A stretch of 64,000 nucleotides of DNA from Udeniomyces pyricola (lineage: Eukaryota > Basidiomycota > Tremellomycetes > Cystofilobasidiales > Mrakiaceae): positions 1-64,000 of the forward strand of contig BCIK01000011.1 in NCBI GenBank assembly GCA_039545295.1, written 5' to 3'. Shown here in pieces: positions 45,231-57,771 of this stretch. Under the pieces are notes generated by a model. The model searched no databases. It worked only from the letters and a program-made list of their open reading frames with translations, and was not told where the DNA came from. The position numbers were made by a program, and so were the translations under genes. The first letter of the stretch is position 1. Every line of letters starts with the position of its first letter.

Positions 45231-48201
45231 ATGGTCAGTAGCTTCTTCCCCCTTGCCTCTCTCGTTCCCTTTCCGTCAGTCACCCTTCCCTCCTCCTTCT
45301 TGGTTGGTCGTTACTCACCTATTCCCTCTGCCTTTGACGCCTTTCTTCCAGCCTCCCCGATCAAGAAAGGACAACAACGGCCTCGGTCGAGCCATCATCA
45401 AGAACAAGATCAAGGTCGCCAAGCAGGAGCCTGATGACCTTACCGTCAGTCTTGCCTCACCATCATGTGCCGGACTGTTCCCTACTCATCTACAGTTGCA
45501 TATGCTGACAGCATGTATCCAACTCCCTTGATCCATTCGAAACATCTCTTCGTCTTGCAGCACACCGCCGAGGACGGAGACCGACTCAAGTCCGTCACCC
45601 ACGAGGGCGACCTCGATGAATTCCTCAATACCGCTCAGCTCGCTGCCACTGACTTCACTGCTGGTCCGTATTCAGTCAGACTTGGCTGGATCATCTCTTG
45701 CTGTCCGAGATAGGTCGCCCCAGCAGCAACTGACCAGCTTGATCCGCGGTCGTCGCGTCTCTTTGTGAAATCCCCCAGAGCGACAGAACGTCAAGATTAT
45801 CCAAGCTCCTAGCTCTTCCAACACGTCCGAGCCCAACCCATATTTGCTCTCGTCCCAAGAGGAGAAGGACGTCAAGGAGAAGCAAGGAAAGTGGCGAGAC
45901 AAGCTTCGAGTGCCCCGACGACCCGTCTGGGACAAGGGTATGACCGCGAGGGAGCTTGAGAGAAGTGAGAGGGACTCGTTCCTTGACTGGCGACGAGGAC
46001 TGGCCGAGTAAGTCTAGTTGATCTTTGGCTACGCGTTCAAGACCAAGGATAGGAGGCATTGGCTAATAGCTTCAATGTGAATTGTTTTCGTCACGTGCGT
46101 GTGTAGGCTATCCGATACCCACCAATTGCTTCTTACTCCGTTCGAGCGAAACCTTGAAGTCTGGCGTCAGCTTTGGCGAGTTCTCGAGCGATCGCACCTC
46201 ATCGTTCAGATTGTCGATGCCCGAAACCCCGAAGGATTCCGATGCGGCGATCTCGAGGAGTATGTGGCGAGCTTGGACGCTGAGGGTCGTGCCGTCGGCA
46301 AGGGAGCCGAGGGCAACCTCGAGGGTGGTAAGAGGAGGTGTCTCATGCTCATCAACAAATCTGATCTCTTGACTCTCGATCAGAGGTAAGCACGATCACT
46401 TCAGACTGTTTCTATCCACCGGTGTGTAGGCCAAGCTTATCATGGCTGGACCTGACCCACCGCGTCTTTTCTTCGTTCAGGCGACAATGGGCCGACCACT
46501 TCGAATCTAAGGGCGTCCGATACGCTTTCTTCTCCGCTCTCAACGCGACTGAGCTACAAGAGGCTGCCCGTCTTGCCGCTGAGGCCGCTGAGCTTGCCGC
46601 CCAACAGTCTTCGGAAGAGGAGGAAGAGGAGGAGAGTTCAGAGGAAGAAGAGGAGGTCGATCAGGTCGAGAAGAAAGTCGCCAAGGTCTCGTTCCAGGAG
46701 GAAGAAGCCAAAGTTTCGAGACCGGTCGGTGGACTTCATGGTGTCGGGGAAATGGGCGAGGGCAACGAGGAGACCAAGCCGTGGGAGCCAACGCCCGATG
46801 AGCAGAGGATGGAGGAGGGTTACCAGGAGAGGACGAGGGTCCTCAGCGTGCTCGAACTTGAGGAGCTTTTCCAGAACCAGGCTCCCGATTTGAACGGTAC
46901 GTCTTTGGTTCATCCCTACTCGACAAAAGATTTGAGTGTCTAATCGCTGATGGTCCAAACATCATCGGCTTGCTCGTTCATCGCTTCACAGAATTCATCA
47001 CCCAATTCCAGCCCCGTCCGCCATCGAAGCTCGTCGTTGGTCTCGTTGGATACCCCAACGTCGGAAAGTCGTCGACCATCAACGCCCTCCTCGGTTCGAA
47101 GCGAGTCTCGGTCTCGGCCACGCCAGGAAAGACTAAGCATTTCCAGACGCTCAACTTCACCTCGGAGATCACCCTCTGCGATTGCCCTGGTCTCGTTTTC
47201 CCCCAGTTCGCCACCACCAAGGCCGAGCTCGTCTGCGACGGTGTCTTGCCGATTGACCAAATGAAAGAGTACACTGCCCCGATGGAGCTTGTTTGCCGAC
47301 GGGTGCCCAGGGAGGTCCTCGAGGGCACCTACGCCATCCGGATCGAGGTCAGGGAGATCGAAGATGGAGGAACTGGAAAGGTTGGCGCCGAGGATTTCTT
47401 GTCAAGTTATGCTAGTACGTCTGCCCGCTTTGTCGCTACTCGCTTGATCCTAGTTTTGTCAGAGCTTTGAGTTGGGCTGACCATGCGTTCTCATACTTGT
47501 CCCCATTCTTGACCCATCTTTCAGTTGCCCGAGGATTTACCCGAGCCTCGTTCGGTCTGCCCGATACCTCACGTGCGGCTCGATACGTTCTCAAGGACTA
47601 CGTCAACGCCAAGCTGCTCTACTGTCACCCCCCGCCCGACGTTGATGCCGACGTCTTCAATGCGGAGCAGCGTGAGAACGCGATGCTCCAGTACATTGGC
47701 AAGAAGCGAGCCCCTACCTCGCGGGTCGGTCGGGGTGCCGACACGTTCGTCAAGCCGACGCCCGTCGCTGAGCTCGGACCGGTTTACGATGAGAATGGCA
47801 AGCAGGTCGACGTCGCCGGTGGCGTCTCGGACAAGGAGCGCGCCCGTTACTTCCCGTCCATCTCTGGCACTGCCGATAACCGACCGTCTCAGCCCATGTC
47901 CAACATCTCGAGGAACATTGACGGCGTCTTCTTCGAGAAGGACACGGCCCGCCTCGAGGCCCGTCCACGAACGATGGGCACGACCTCCAAGATTGAGGGT
48001 GCGGCCGGTTTTTCGCGACCGAGGATGTACAACGTCCAGAACGCCATCGGCGACGACGGTTTGCCCATCACTGGCGACCAGCCCTCCAGAATGGCTCTCA
48101 TTGACGGCCAGCGTGAGCGACTCGAGAGCGGCAAGGCGAGCAAGAAGCACTTCAAGCCCAAAAAGCACATCAAGAAGCGATCGGGTGCGGGTTACGATTA
48201 G
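45231..48201 (+). CDS. LSG1: Large subunit GTPase LSG1
   Basis: LSG1 is the cytoplasmic GTPase that releases the export adaptor Nmd3 from pre-60S ribosomes. Exons: 45231-45233, 45352-45444, 45561-45663, 45779-46007, 46107-46385, 46481-46896, 46992-47414, 47525-48201; 740 residues. The GTPase is circularly permuted as in the YlqF/YawG group: NKSD (G4, about residue 228) comes first, then GYPNVGKSS (G1, about 395) and DCPG (G3). The early motif LERSHLIVQIVDARNPEGFR is family-specific, and the tail KKHFKPKKHIKKRSGAGYD is basic as in yeast. An acidic Glu-rich insertion (46612-46672) separates G4 from G1. The first coding exon consists of ATG alone, followed by a GTCAGT donor. The promoter is shared with the divergent kinase gene (254 bases). 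Confidence 0.95.
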
Positions 48202-48439
48202 ATGATGCCATGAGATGTAACATTTATCTTCGAAACACAATGGATCGTTGAGTCAACGGGATTTTTCATTTTTATTTTGCTTCCATCGTCTGGTTCCGAC
48301 CGAGTGATGAGGTAGAGTAAACAATTCATGCAATACAGTAAAGGGATCTCCTTGGACACGCGCATCTATGAGACGAAGAGAATCTACACACCAGTCCCAA
48401 GCAGAGAGAGTCTAGTCAGCCTCGACAGAAAAGCATCCG

Positions 48440-50655
48440 TTAAAGGATTGTAGCAAACCAAGTAGCCTCGATACTCACAGCGCTAGGGGTGAGACCAAGA
48501 TCCTTGAGGCTTTTGGAGAAATCGGCCTCGCTAAAGGTCTTGTTGGGAAAGCGAGTCGAGAACCCAATCTCGCCGACATTATATGCGCAATCCGAGGCGA
48601 CAAACTCCGAGACCTCGGTCAAGCTTGCAGTCGATGCAAACGTCTTGGTGAGAGGAGCCCCTCCGGTCGGCAAACGGATCTAGATGGTATGACATGGAGA
48701 TGATACCAAACGTTCCATGCATGGACGAGCAAGTTAAAAAAGATACGTCAGCCGTTGGCCGATGGACACCTGACGTCATTCATCCGACTTTACATGTTAC
48801 GTATCGTCAACAGCGTACGGACCTGAAGTCTAGTCTCGGCATAGTCCTTCGATGCACCGGTGGGAGCAGCCCGGGGGTTGCTGCTGCCTGCACCCCCGCT
48901 GACGTCGACGCCTCCAGCCTGTTGCGCAGGAACCTTACCCTCGCGAAGTGCCTTCTCCCGTGCCGTTCGCTCAGCTCGAGCCTTCTTATCCGCCTCGATC
49001 TGGGCTTTCACAGCGGCTTTACTGAAGACCCATGCGAGCCAAGTCGATCAGCCTTGGGTTCAGGGTCAATTCAGTAGAAAAGGTTGGGAAAGGACGAACG
49101 CTTTGGCATCGGCCTCCTTCTCCCTGCAGGACCAAATGACGATACGTATGATCAGCTGTGGGCAAGCGTTGCGAGCAAGCAGGAAGTAAGAAGTACGGAC
49201 CTCTTCCTCTCCAAAGCCTCTTTGTTGGCCTGTTTCAGTTGAAGCTGTTCCTTGGCTTCGTTGGCGTCCTGGACGGTTCAAACAGAATTGGGGGGGGGGG
49301 GGGGATGGCGATGAGCGTACGTCGCATGATACGATGGAAAACAGTACGATTGAAGAAATAAGATTGCTAACCCGACCAGCCTTACGACGAAGAGCTTCGT
49401 TGGCCTTGTTCTCCTCAAGCTCTTGCTTGTTCTTGACGGCCTGTGCAAACAGGAAGCTGCATCAGCATCAAGCCATCGCATTCGAACCGACAAACAAAGG
49501 CGAGACCGCACCCTCTTTTCTATCTAAGAAAACCAAAAGTCGGAGCACAGAATCAACGTCAATCAGGTGAAGTTGCAACGAAAATCAACAGACTGGACTG
49601 TTGTACATACCATTTTCTGTCGAAGCTCGTCCAGTCGGACTGAGAGGGTTAGAAACACAGAGGTATTTTAAGACAATGTTCTCTGATTGGATATTTCGTG
49701 GGATTTTGCTTTACGATCGTGGGGATAACCCACCCTTCTTCTCCTCCTCAGTCAATGGCTTGATCTGGATGGACACGTCAGCCAACAAGTGTCGGTCAGC
49801 GGCTCCTCATGTCGGTTCATCCAGTGTTCGGCAACGCAACAGATGCGAATCACACACATACCTCTTCCGTCGATTCCTCAAAGCTGTTGAAAGAAAATCG
49901 ATGCCTGCGTCAGCTTGCTAGCTTGATGAACCACCACACATGCTCAACATCCAGTCACCATCAAAGATTGGCGGCAAGACCAGCGCTTGGTGCGTACTTG
50001 GCGTGTCCTGACTTCTCGGCGTGGAAGTTGGCAAGAGCAGTGTTGCGAAAGATCTTGTCACACTGTGATATGGCCAAGGGAATTTGTATCCGATCAATAT
50101 CAGGATCTATCAGACTAGAGGTATTCCAAGCAGAGATGAGGCTAGAGAAGGGACAAAAGGGCTGGACACGCGATCGAGGAGGACGTACCTCGGTACATTT
50201 GATGCTCTACCATATATGCAGCAACGTATGATCAGTGAACGAAAGTCAGCTACAGATAATGAGTGTACGAGTAAGTACGGCTTGATCGGGTAAAAATGAT
50301 TGTACCTTGGCAGAGTCGCCGATATCGGCGGGTCCACCTTCCTCGTCATCGTCGTCATCGTCTCCCTCAGGAATCGCCTCGTCAGAATGCGCGAGAACAA
50401 AGTCCATCGCCTGCTGAAGGCCCTGCTTTTTGGTGGCCTTGATAGCCCCTATCCAGAGAAAGCGTTACACCGGGTCAGAAAGAGAATCCGAATAAACAAG
50501 TCAGTCGGGATACGACTCAAGGCTTGTGAATGGCCAGGTGTGGGCTGGAATAGATTGGGATCAGCCAAAGAGACGGAAAGGAAACAACGGGACCGACAGT
50601 CGACTCGATCGGCGTCAAAGCCCATAGCGACGAGCTGCTCTTTATCCGAGGACAT
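48440..50655 (-). CDS. UBA - zinc finger - UBX domain protein (UBXN1-like)
   Basis: UBX proteins are Cdc48/p97 adaptors; a UBA domain binds ubiquitin. Minus-strand exons: 50655-50598, 50448-50306, 50206-50189, 50062-49998, 49883-49862, 49764-49734, 49639-49611, 49441-49373, 49268-49201, 49123-49100, 49021-48823, 48679-48440; 321 residues. The UBA domain is at about 5-45 (LVAMGFDADRVDWAIKATKK). A C2H2 finger (KCTECDKIF, then HAEKSGH) is at about 70-93. A long Lys/Glu/Ala helix follows, and the UBX domain (about 235-315) carries LQIRLPTGG and LTKTFASTASL. Twelve exons, several under 32 nt. The 3' end is ambiguous: reading through a GTGAGT after TPSA gives SAVSIEATWFATIL, which resembles the last UBX strand, so that stop is used; splicing there would change the tail. 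Convergent with LSG1, 238 bases apart. Confidence 0.85.
49290..49304. repeat. 15-base G homopolymer in an intron
   Basis: This lies in the intron between exons 8 and 9 of the UBX gene. It is another of several G or C runs in introns of this window. Confidence 0.85.
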
Positions 50656-50948
50656 GATGAAACGAGATGGGAATGCTGGATGAAGGTGACTGTGGGGTAC
50701 GGCTGATAGATGCAAGTGAGATGAATGGTGAGTCGGCGAGATGAGGTCAGAGTTGAATCAAGTCCAACGTCGTCGGTTGTCAAGGGCATTATTGATTGTG
50801 TTGATGAGGGATCGATGACGCCCGGTCACCTTACCGTTCTTTTTTTTTCCGACTATGTGTCTATCTCACTCCAATTCACTTTGCTACGGAAAGGACAATT
50901 TTCAAACTCAGGATTTACTTCATCCTAATAGGAAGAAGAACAAAAAGT

Positions 50949-52945
50949 TCAAAATTCTACCCCTTCGAGGCAGCTCTCTTTGACTCCTCCTGCAATGACT
51001 CTCAAACCATCCCACAAGCTTTTTACGTTACCGACCGAGTTCTCCCATTCTCGCTTGACGACTTCGCTAACAAAAGAGGGTTCCTCAATGCGGGACAATC
51101 TCTCCAGCCCAGACCGCGCTTTTTCCTCGACGCGCTCGCAGATCCCGACGAGCGTCTGCCGAGTCCGGTCCTCGTTCGATTCGCTAACGAACGGAAGAAG
51201 GCCCAACAGGCTGTCGTTCCAATTTCGAAGAGTGTTGGAGGGGTCTTTGGGGTCTCTTTGCGATGCAATGGGAACGTGAAGGAGTCGGAGGGCAGGGAGA
51301 AGACGATGCGATGGATGAGGTGGCGCTGGTTCTGAATGAAGCGTGTAGTTCCTGGTGGGATCAGATATGTCGGAAACCAAAGCGTCAGCAAAACGTCAAT
51401 AATGAGAGCCGGCAACAGAACTGAACTGAGAAAGGGATCGATGGAGACGCAAGAGCGACAGAGAACGACAGGACAGACGACTCACCCCCAGTATCCCTCC
51501 TTTTCCAGAATAGCCCTTTTTTGTTCCTTTTCACCAGCAGGCAGCTGATCGAACAACGCGTCAATCTCTTCTCCCAGCCATATTTCATTCCACTCGTTGC
51601 CTCCCCACGCGACGAACCCATACTCTGCAAAGAGAAAGGCATCGTCGTGGGCGCCGTATTGAAGGAATAATTGCTCGCCTTTGCCGAGCTTACGTTCCGG
51701 GGCGGGGAGGGCGTAATGGGTCGCTTTGTTTGCAGATCGAGACTCGGGTAGAGTATGTGGGATAGGTGTCGAGGCAGTAGAGTGATTGATAAGGTCGACG
51801 ATGGGTGCCATCGTGAGATCGTTGGATCCGCCTGGCGGTGAGAGTTGCAGAGGATGGGACAAGCAACGCGTGTTTACTTGAAGCCAGCTAAGGGGATCCA
51901 AGGGACGCAAAAGCGATCAGTACGGGCGTTCGGCGCGTCAGCTTCTGATTGGGCAGCTTTGGTGGCACTCACGCCCAAAGGATAGCTGTGAGTGGCAGGG
52001 ATTGATGCAGGTCGGTTACGGTAAACGGTTGTTCTGTCGACTGGTAAAGGGTAGGGATCATTAGCTAGAGGTTGACTCCGCGCGAGACGTCCTTCTAGTG
52101 CTTATGCCAAACAAACAAAAGAAGCTCACCAGAATGGTTCTCAGTGCGTCGACATCGATCTTGAAGCGTTTCTCGACGTCACGCACCAACGTCTGGACTC
52201 TGTCAGGTAGCGTTTCGAACAGACGAGCAAAGGCGGGCTGGGCCTTGACCTCCTCGTCGGTCTTGTCAGAGGCAAGGTCGACAAGCCACGTCAAGGGATG
52301 ATGGTAGTGGAACGACCGGGGCAGAATCTGGGTGAACGGACCCCACGGATCGGCGGGGATGGAGGGATGGCGGTCAAAGTGCGGGCAATGGAGGGCGAGA
52401 TGAAGCGTGATGAGTTGGGTTGCGGTGAGCGGAAGAAGAGGATTGCTTGGTGTGGGTGATGGCTTGGAAGATTTGATGAGTAACGGCGGAGCAAATGAGC
52501 GAGGGTAGTGGGGTCGAAGCGTCTGGACGTTGATGAGAGCCGACGTCGGGATCTGGACGACATCGGGTGGCGGCACGAATGGGTTGTAGGGCAGCTCGGC
52601 ATTCACGACGAGACCACGGCCAGCTCCTGCGATGACAGGCAAGGGACGAAGCCGAAAGAGACAGATGTGAGAAAGGGATGTTGGGAGGTGAGTACGGTTA
52701 GTTTGGATTAGTTATGGGATATATGCGAGAGAAAGAATAGAAATTAGGGTGAGTTTATTTGTTTGGTGGGGGTTTCGTTCGATCAGACACACAACGACGG
52801 NANNNGNNGGGGGGGGGGGGGGGGAAAGGACTCACTCACCCTCAAAGTCATGGGATGTTAGCTTGAGCGAGGCCGGATCCATGGCATGCTCATCGATGAG
52901 CCACTGGACGAGATTGTCAAAGAGGTCTGAACCAGCCGAGGCCAT
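50949..52945 (-). CDS. SET-domain protein methyltransferase (RKM/SETD-like)
   Basis: These enzymes transfer methyl groups from S-adenosylmethionine to lysines of non-histone proteins, often ribosomal proteins. Minus-strand exons: 52945-52840, 52626-52130, 52040-51973, 51887-51486, 51351-50949; 491 residues. The SET core is interrupted by a long insertion, as in the Rubisco LSMT/RKM group. The first part is AGRGLVVNAELPYN. The second part holds MAPIVDLINHS (cofactor-binding NHS, about residues 250-260) and QYGAHDDAFLFAEYGF with the catalytic tyrosine. The C-terminal ~150 residues are helical, consistent with a substrate-binding domain. The first intron (52627-52839) contains the only ambiguous bases of the window plus a G run, so its length is unreliable; the coding exons are unaffected. 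The promoter is shared with the divergent EF2 gene. The substrate is not determinable. Confidence 0.85.
52801..52824. other. Ambiguous bases beside a G run
   Basis: Positions 52801, 52803-52805 and 52807-52808 are N, followed by 16 G (52809-52824). This is an intronic low-quality spot in the SET gene, likely a homopolymer sequencing problem rather than a real gap. Confidence 0.95.
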
Positions 52946-53361
52946 GGGTATAGAATGAGTGTATGTATGGAGCTGGACGAGGGCGTATATGTAGGGACGT
53001 ATGGATGAGCAGCTGATTGATGATTGATGATTGATATAGAGAGGAGGCGAGGTGCAAGGTGATTTTGATTGATTGAACGGTTAAATCAAGGCAAGCAAGC
53101 TGGCGAGGGCCGCATGGCGAACTGAGCAGGCAGAGAGACTTGAGAGACTGAAATGAAAGACTGAAAGAAAGAAAGAAAGACAGGCTGGCCGGCCGGCCGC
53201 TCGCTGGCTCGATGAGACTGGCTTTGGTACTTGATTCTCCTCTCTTTCGATTTTCTTGAACCTGCAACCGTCACCCTCTCCCCGACGTTCCCCCCCACCC
53301 CACCTCCCTTCCCCTCCTCCCCCCTTCCCGCCTTCCTTTAACCCCCTAAACCTCCGCCAAC
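52946..53361. promoter_or_regulatory. Divergent promoter region, SET gene and EF2
   Basis: About 415 bases separate the two start codons. The EF2 side (53235-53345) is a long C/T-rich leader, commonly seen at highly expressed fungal translation genes. ATGATTGA-type direct repeats lie at about 53016-53033 and GAAA repeats at 53155-53180. No factor sites are assigned. Confidence 0.5.
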
Positions 53362-56300
53362 ATGTACGTTCATATCCACTCATCGGCCATTCCTTTTTCT
53401 TTTCATCGCCATCTGCTTAGCAAGATTGCTGATGGATTGATTGCCTCTCTCGTCTCGACGCCTTCGCCTGCTTTTCTCTTCGTGGCAAATCCGATCTCCT
53501 CCCCCCCCTTCTTCTCCTTTCTTCCCTCTTTTCCCCTCTGCGCCTGATCATCCTGCCTTGCTCTCGCTCTCTCTCGCTCCATCACATGAACACACCACAG
53601 GGTTAACTTCACCGTCGATCAGATGAGGGGTCTCATGGACAAGCCCACCAACATCAGGAACATGTCCGTTATCGCTCACGGTCAGTACAACTTTCTGACT
53701 TGTTCCACCGGCAAGCGAGCCAGACTCGTTCGCTTCGCCACCAGCCCTTGTCGCCGCCACCTTTTTCGCCGTGCCTCCATTTACTCACTTTGTCCACCCG
53801 TCTTCGCGTTGCACCCCCTCAGTCGATCACGGAAAGTCCACCCTCTCGGACTCCCTTGTCGCCAAGGCTGGTATCATTGCTGGTGCCAAGGCTGGAGACA
53901 CCAGGTTCGTACCTCGTCGACTTTTTTTTCTCGCCCATCGGCGTGTACTGCCGTCGATCCGCTTCTCACATCTCTTTTCACTCCCCTTAGGTTCATGGAC
54001 ACCCGAGATGATGAGAAGGAGCGAGGTATCACTATCAAGTCGACTGCCATCTCGCTTTTCTTCGAGGTACATATTGGTTTTTTTTATATACATATACATG
54101 TTTGCCACATGCGAGCTCGACCCCGCGATACTGATGGGTTGATACTCTCTTTCTTTCAGATCCCCGAGGAGGACCTTGTCCTTGTCAAGCAGAAGACCGA
54201 CGGAACCGCTTTCCTCATCAACTTGATCGACTCCCCCGTACGTCGCATTCTGCCATTGACCGCTTTTTATCCTCTCAAAAGACTCCTGGGCTGACTGATT
54301 TCCCTTGCCTTGCGTCGTCCATCTTCCAGGGTCACGTCGATTTCTCGTCTGAGGTTACCGCCGCTCTCCGAGTCACTGACGGGTGAGTTCCATGTCTCCT
54401 GATATGCATAAAGTGGCAAAAAAAGAGAACGACTCTGATCTGTTTCTACTCCTTGCCTTTCTACCTTTGTTCAGAGCTCTCGTCGTCGTTGACACCATCG
54501 ATGGTGTCTGTGTCCAGACCGAGACCGTCCTTCGACAGGCTCTTACCGAGCGAATCAAGCCCGTCGTTGTCATCAACAAGGTCGACCGAGCTCTCCTCGA
54601 GCTCCAGGTCGGCAAGGAGGACCTCTACCAGACGTTCGCCCGAACCATCGAGTCCGTCAACGTCATCATCTCCACCTACAACGACGAGGTCCTCGGTGAC
54701 GTCCAGGTTTACGCCGAGAAGGGTACCGTCGCTTTCGGTTCCGGTCTCCACGGTTGGGCCTTCACCGTCAACCAGTTCGCCTCCCGATACGCCAAGAAGT
54801 TCGGTGTCAAGAAGGAGTCGCTCATGAACCGACTTTGGGGAGACAACTACTTTAACCCCAAGACCAAGAAGTGGACCACCAAGTCCACCACTGACGACGG
54901 CAAGGAGCTCGAGCGAGCCTTCAACATGTTCATCCTCGACCCGATCTTCAAGATCTTCGCCGCCGTCATGGACTTCAAGAAGGACGAGGTCTTCGTACGT
55001 TGCACGTTTCATACGTCCTGTCGCGACAGCCACTTCCTATCCAAAACCTCAACCTCAACCCGCTGATTGACTAATGTATTGTCTGTCCGTTTGTTCCTGT
55101 AGCCCATGCTCGAGAAGCTCGAGGTTAAGCTCACCTCCGAGGAGAAGGACCTCGAGGGTAAGGCCCTCCTCAAGGCCGTCATGCGAAAGTTCCTCCCCGC
55201 CGGAGACTCGCTCCTTGAGATGATTGTCCTCAACCTTCCCTCGCCCGCTACCGCCCAGCGATACCGAGTTGAGACCCTCTACGAGGGTCCCATGGACGAC
55301 GAGTCCGCCATCGGTATCAGGGACTGCGACCCCAAGGGTCCCCTCATGCTTTACGTCTCCAAGATGGTCCCCACCTCGGACAAGGGTCGATTCTACGCCT
55401 TCGGACGAGTCTTCTCGGGAACCGTTCGATCGGGTCCCAAGATCCGAATCCAGGGACCTAACTACGTTCCCGGATCCAAGTCGGACCTCTTCGTCAAGTC
55501 CATCCAGCGAACCGTCCTCATGATGGGTCGAACCGTTGAGCCCATCGAGGACTGCCCCGCCGGAAACATCGTCGGTCTCGTCGGAGTCGACCAGTTCCTC
55601 CTCAAGTCCGGAACCCTTACCACCTCCGAGACTGTACGTGTTATTTTGTTTGCGTTTTGTTAAAAATGCCTGACAACTCTCTTCTCGTTCGTCGCTTACA
55701 TCTTCCCTCCTTTTCGCACCTGCAGGCCCACAACATGAAGGTCATGAAGTTCTCTGTCTCGCCAGTCGTCCAGGTCGCCGTCGAGGTCAAGAACGCCAAC
55801 GATCTTCCCAAGCTTGTCGAGGGTCTTAAGCGACTCTCCAAGTCCGACCCGTGTGTCCAGACCTGGATCTCGGACACCGGAGAGCACATCATTGCCGGTG
55901 CCGGTGAGCTCCACTTGGAGATCTGCCTCAAGGTACATACCAATTTTAATCCACTTGATCAACACATTCTCCTTTGCTCAATGTTTCGTTCCTGACCCAT
56001 TCTTGCCTTTCCGCGCTGTTCATGTTGTTCTACAGGATCTCGAGGAGGACCACGCTGGTGTTCCCCTCAAGAAGTCGGACCCCGTCGTCGGTTACAAGGA
56101 GACTGTCCAGGCCGAGTCCTCGATGGTCGCCCTCTCCAAGTCGCAGAACAAGCACAACAGGTTGTGGATGAAGGCCGAGCCCCTTTCCGAGGAGGTTGCC
56201 CGAGACATCGAGACCGGCAAGATCGCCCCCCGAGACGACTTCAAGCTCCGAGCCCGATACCTCGCCGACGAGCACGGATGGGATGTTACCGACGCCCGAA

Positions 56301-57201
56301 AGATCTGGTGCTTCGGACCCGACGGAGCCGGACCTAACTTGTGAGTTGTTGATTGTTCTGTTCGCGTAATGCCAGAGGGACAGGCCACTGACACAGATAC
56401 GTCCTTTTCCAGGCTTGTCGATGTTACCAAGGGAGTCCAGTACCTCAACGAGATCAAGGACTCGTGCGTTGCCGCCTTCCAGTGGGCTACCAAGGAGGGA
56501 GTCGTTTGCGAGGAGAACATGCGAGGTATCCGATTCAACATCGTAAGTCACTGGTTCACCTCACGCCTCGCTTACATATGATTTGAACCTCACGCTGACC
56601 TTGACCTTCTTGACCGCTCTCAGATGGATGTCACCCTTCACACCGACGCCATCCACCGAGGTGGAGGACAGCTCATCCCCGTCTGCCGACGAGTCTGCTA
56701 CGCCTCGGCTCTCCTTGCCCAGCCGGGTCTCCAGGAGCCCATGTACTCGGTCGAGATCCAGTGCCCGGAGAACGCTCAGGGTGGTGTTTACGTGAGTACA
56801 CAATCCAACTTGCTGCCCCTTTCTGTCTTGCTTTTACCTGATCCTTACCTGAGTGTCTGACTGACCTTGTCTGTTTCCTTCTTATCTGTTTCCTTTTTAT
56901 CCAGTCGTGCCTCAACGTTCGACGAGGACACGTCTACTCGTCCGAGCAGCGAATCGGTACCCCCATGTTCACCATGAAGGCTTACCTTCCCGTCGCCGAG
57001 TCGTTCGGATTCAACGCCGATCTCCGAGCCGCCACTGGTGGACAGGCTTTCCCCCAGGCGTGCTTCGACCACTGGTCGCTCATGTCTGGTACCCCCATCG
57101 AGAAGGGATCCAAGCTCGAGACCCTTGCCACCTCCATCCGAACCAGGAAGGGACTCAAGCCCGCTATTCCCCAGCTCGACGAGTACTACGACAAGCTCTA
57201 A
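53362..57201 (+). CDS. EFT1: Translation elongation factor 2 (EF2)
   Basis: EF2 is the GTPase that translocates tRNA and mRNA through the ribosome. Exons: 53362-53363, 53601-53680, 53823-53904, 53991-54066, 54160-54237, 54330-54382, 54475-54994, 55103-55633, 55726-55932, 56036-56340, 56413-56542, 56624-56791, 56905-57201; exactly 842 residues, the same length as yeast EF2. Motifs are AHVDHGKST (G1), the switch region [22 protein letters not shown] (G3), NKVD (G4), HRGGGQLIP in domain IV (the region of the diphthamide histidine) and the C-terminal end DEYYDKL. The start codon is split: AT at 53362-53363, a GTACGT donor, and G at 53601. Codons are strongly biased (GTC, CTC, AAG, CGA), which marks high expression. 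A 202-bp piece of this gene is copied at 60954-61155. Confidence 0.97.
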
Positions 57202-57771
57202 ACAGGAACCTTCCTGTCTGGTGTCTTTGTTGTGGTGTTCTTCCCCCCTTACCTTTTTCTCGATTCTCCGCTTTCCCCTTATCTTCTTTCCGATGCATTC
57301 TGTTCTTGCTTCTTTCAGTGGATCGTTGCAAAGTTGGCCTGCCTGGTGAATAAAATGAAAAAGCGTCAAAATATATGAATGCGTGAAGACTGAGTGTTAG
57401 CGCGTTGAGAGCAGTTAGTGGTTCGAAAGGGTGTATCGAACCGCGATATTAGTTGCATCCAAGCGCTGACAAGCTACTCACGACGTATGGCATTCATGTA
57501 TGTCATGTACCCCTCGATCACCGCCTTCTCTTAGCCTGCCAGTGTATCACGTGATTGATTCACTTCGCAGCCTTCCGAACTTCTTCAGTAACCGTCGACC
57601 GTCGGCCGGACATCGGAACTTGATTGTCCGAGCAATATCGGACGTGGAGGAGCTATGTCGTACTCAATGGTCTCTCATGAACAGCACGTACTCATGAGTG
57701 GCATTAGTAATCTGTACTCCACCACCCGTTCTCTCAATAACTATCACTGTCAGCTTTGATACCATCAAAAG
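57202..57771. other. Intergenic region, EF2 to aldo-keto reductase
   Basis: This holds the EF2 3' flank (T-rich, then AATAAAATG at 57349-57357, a likely polyadenylation region) and the upstream region of the reductase gene. No other gene is supported. Confidence 0.45.

Noticed and set aside
47569..48240. 223-codon minus-strand frame
   Set aside because: Antisense shadow of the last LSG1 exon, which is clearly coding on the plus strand.
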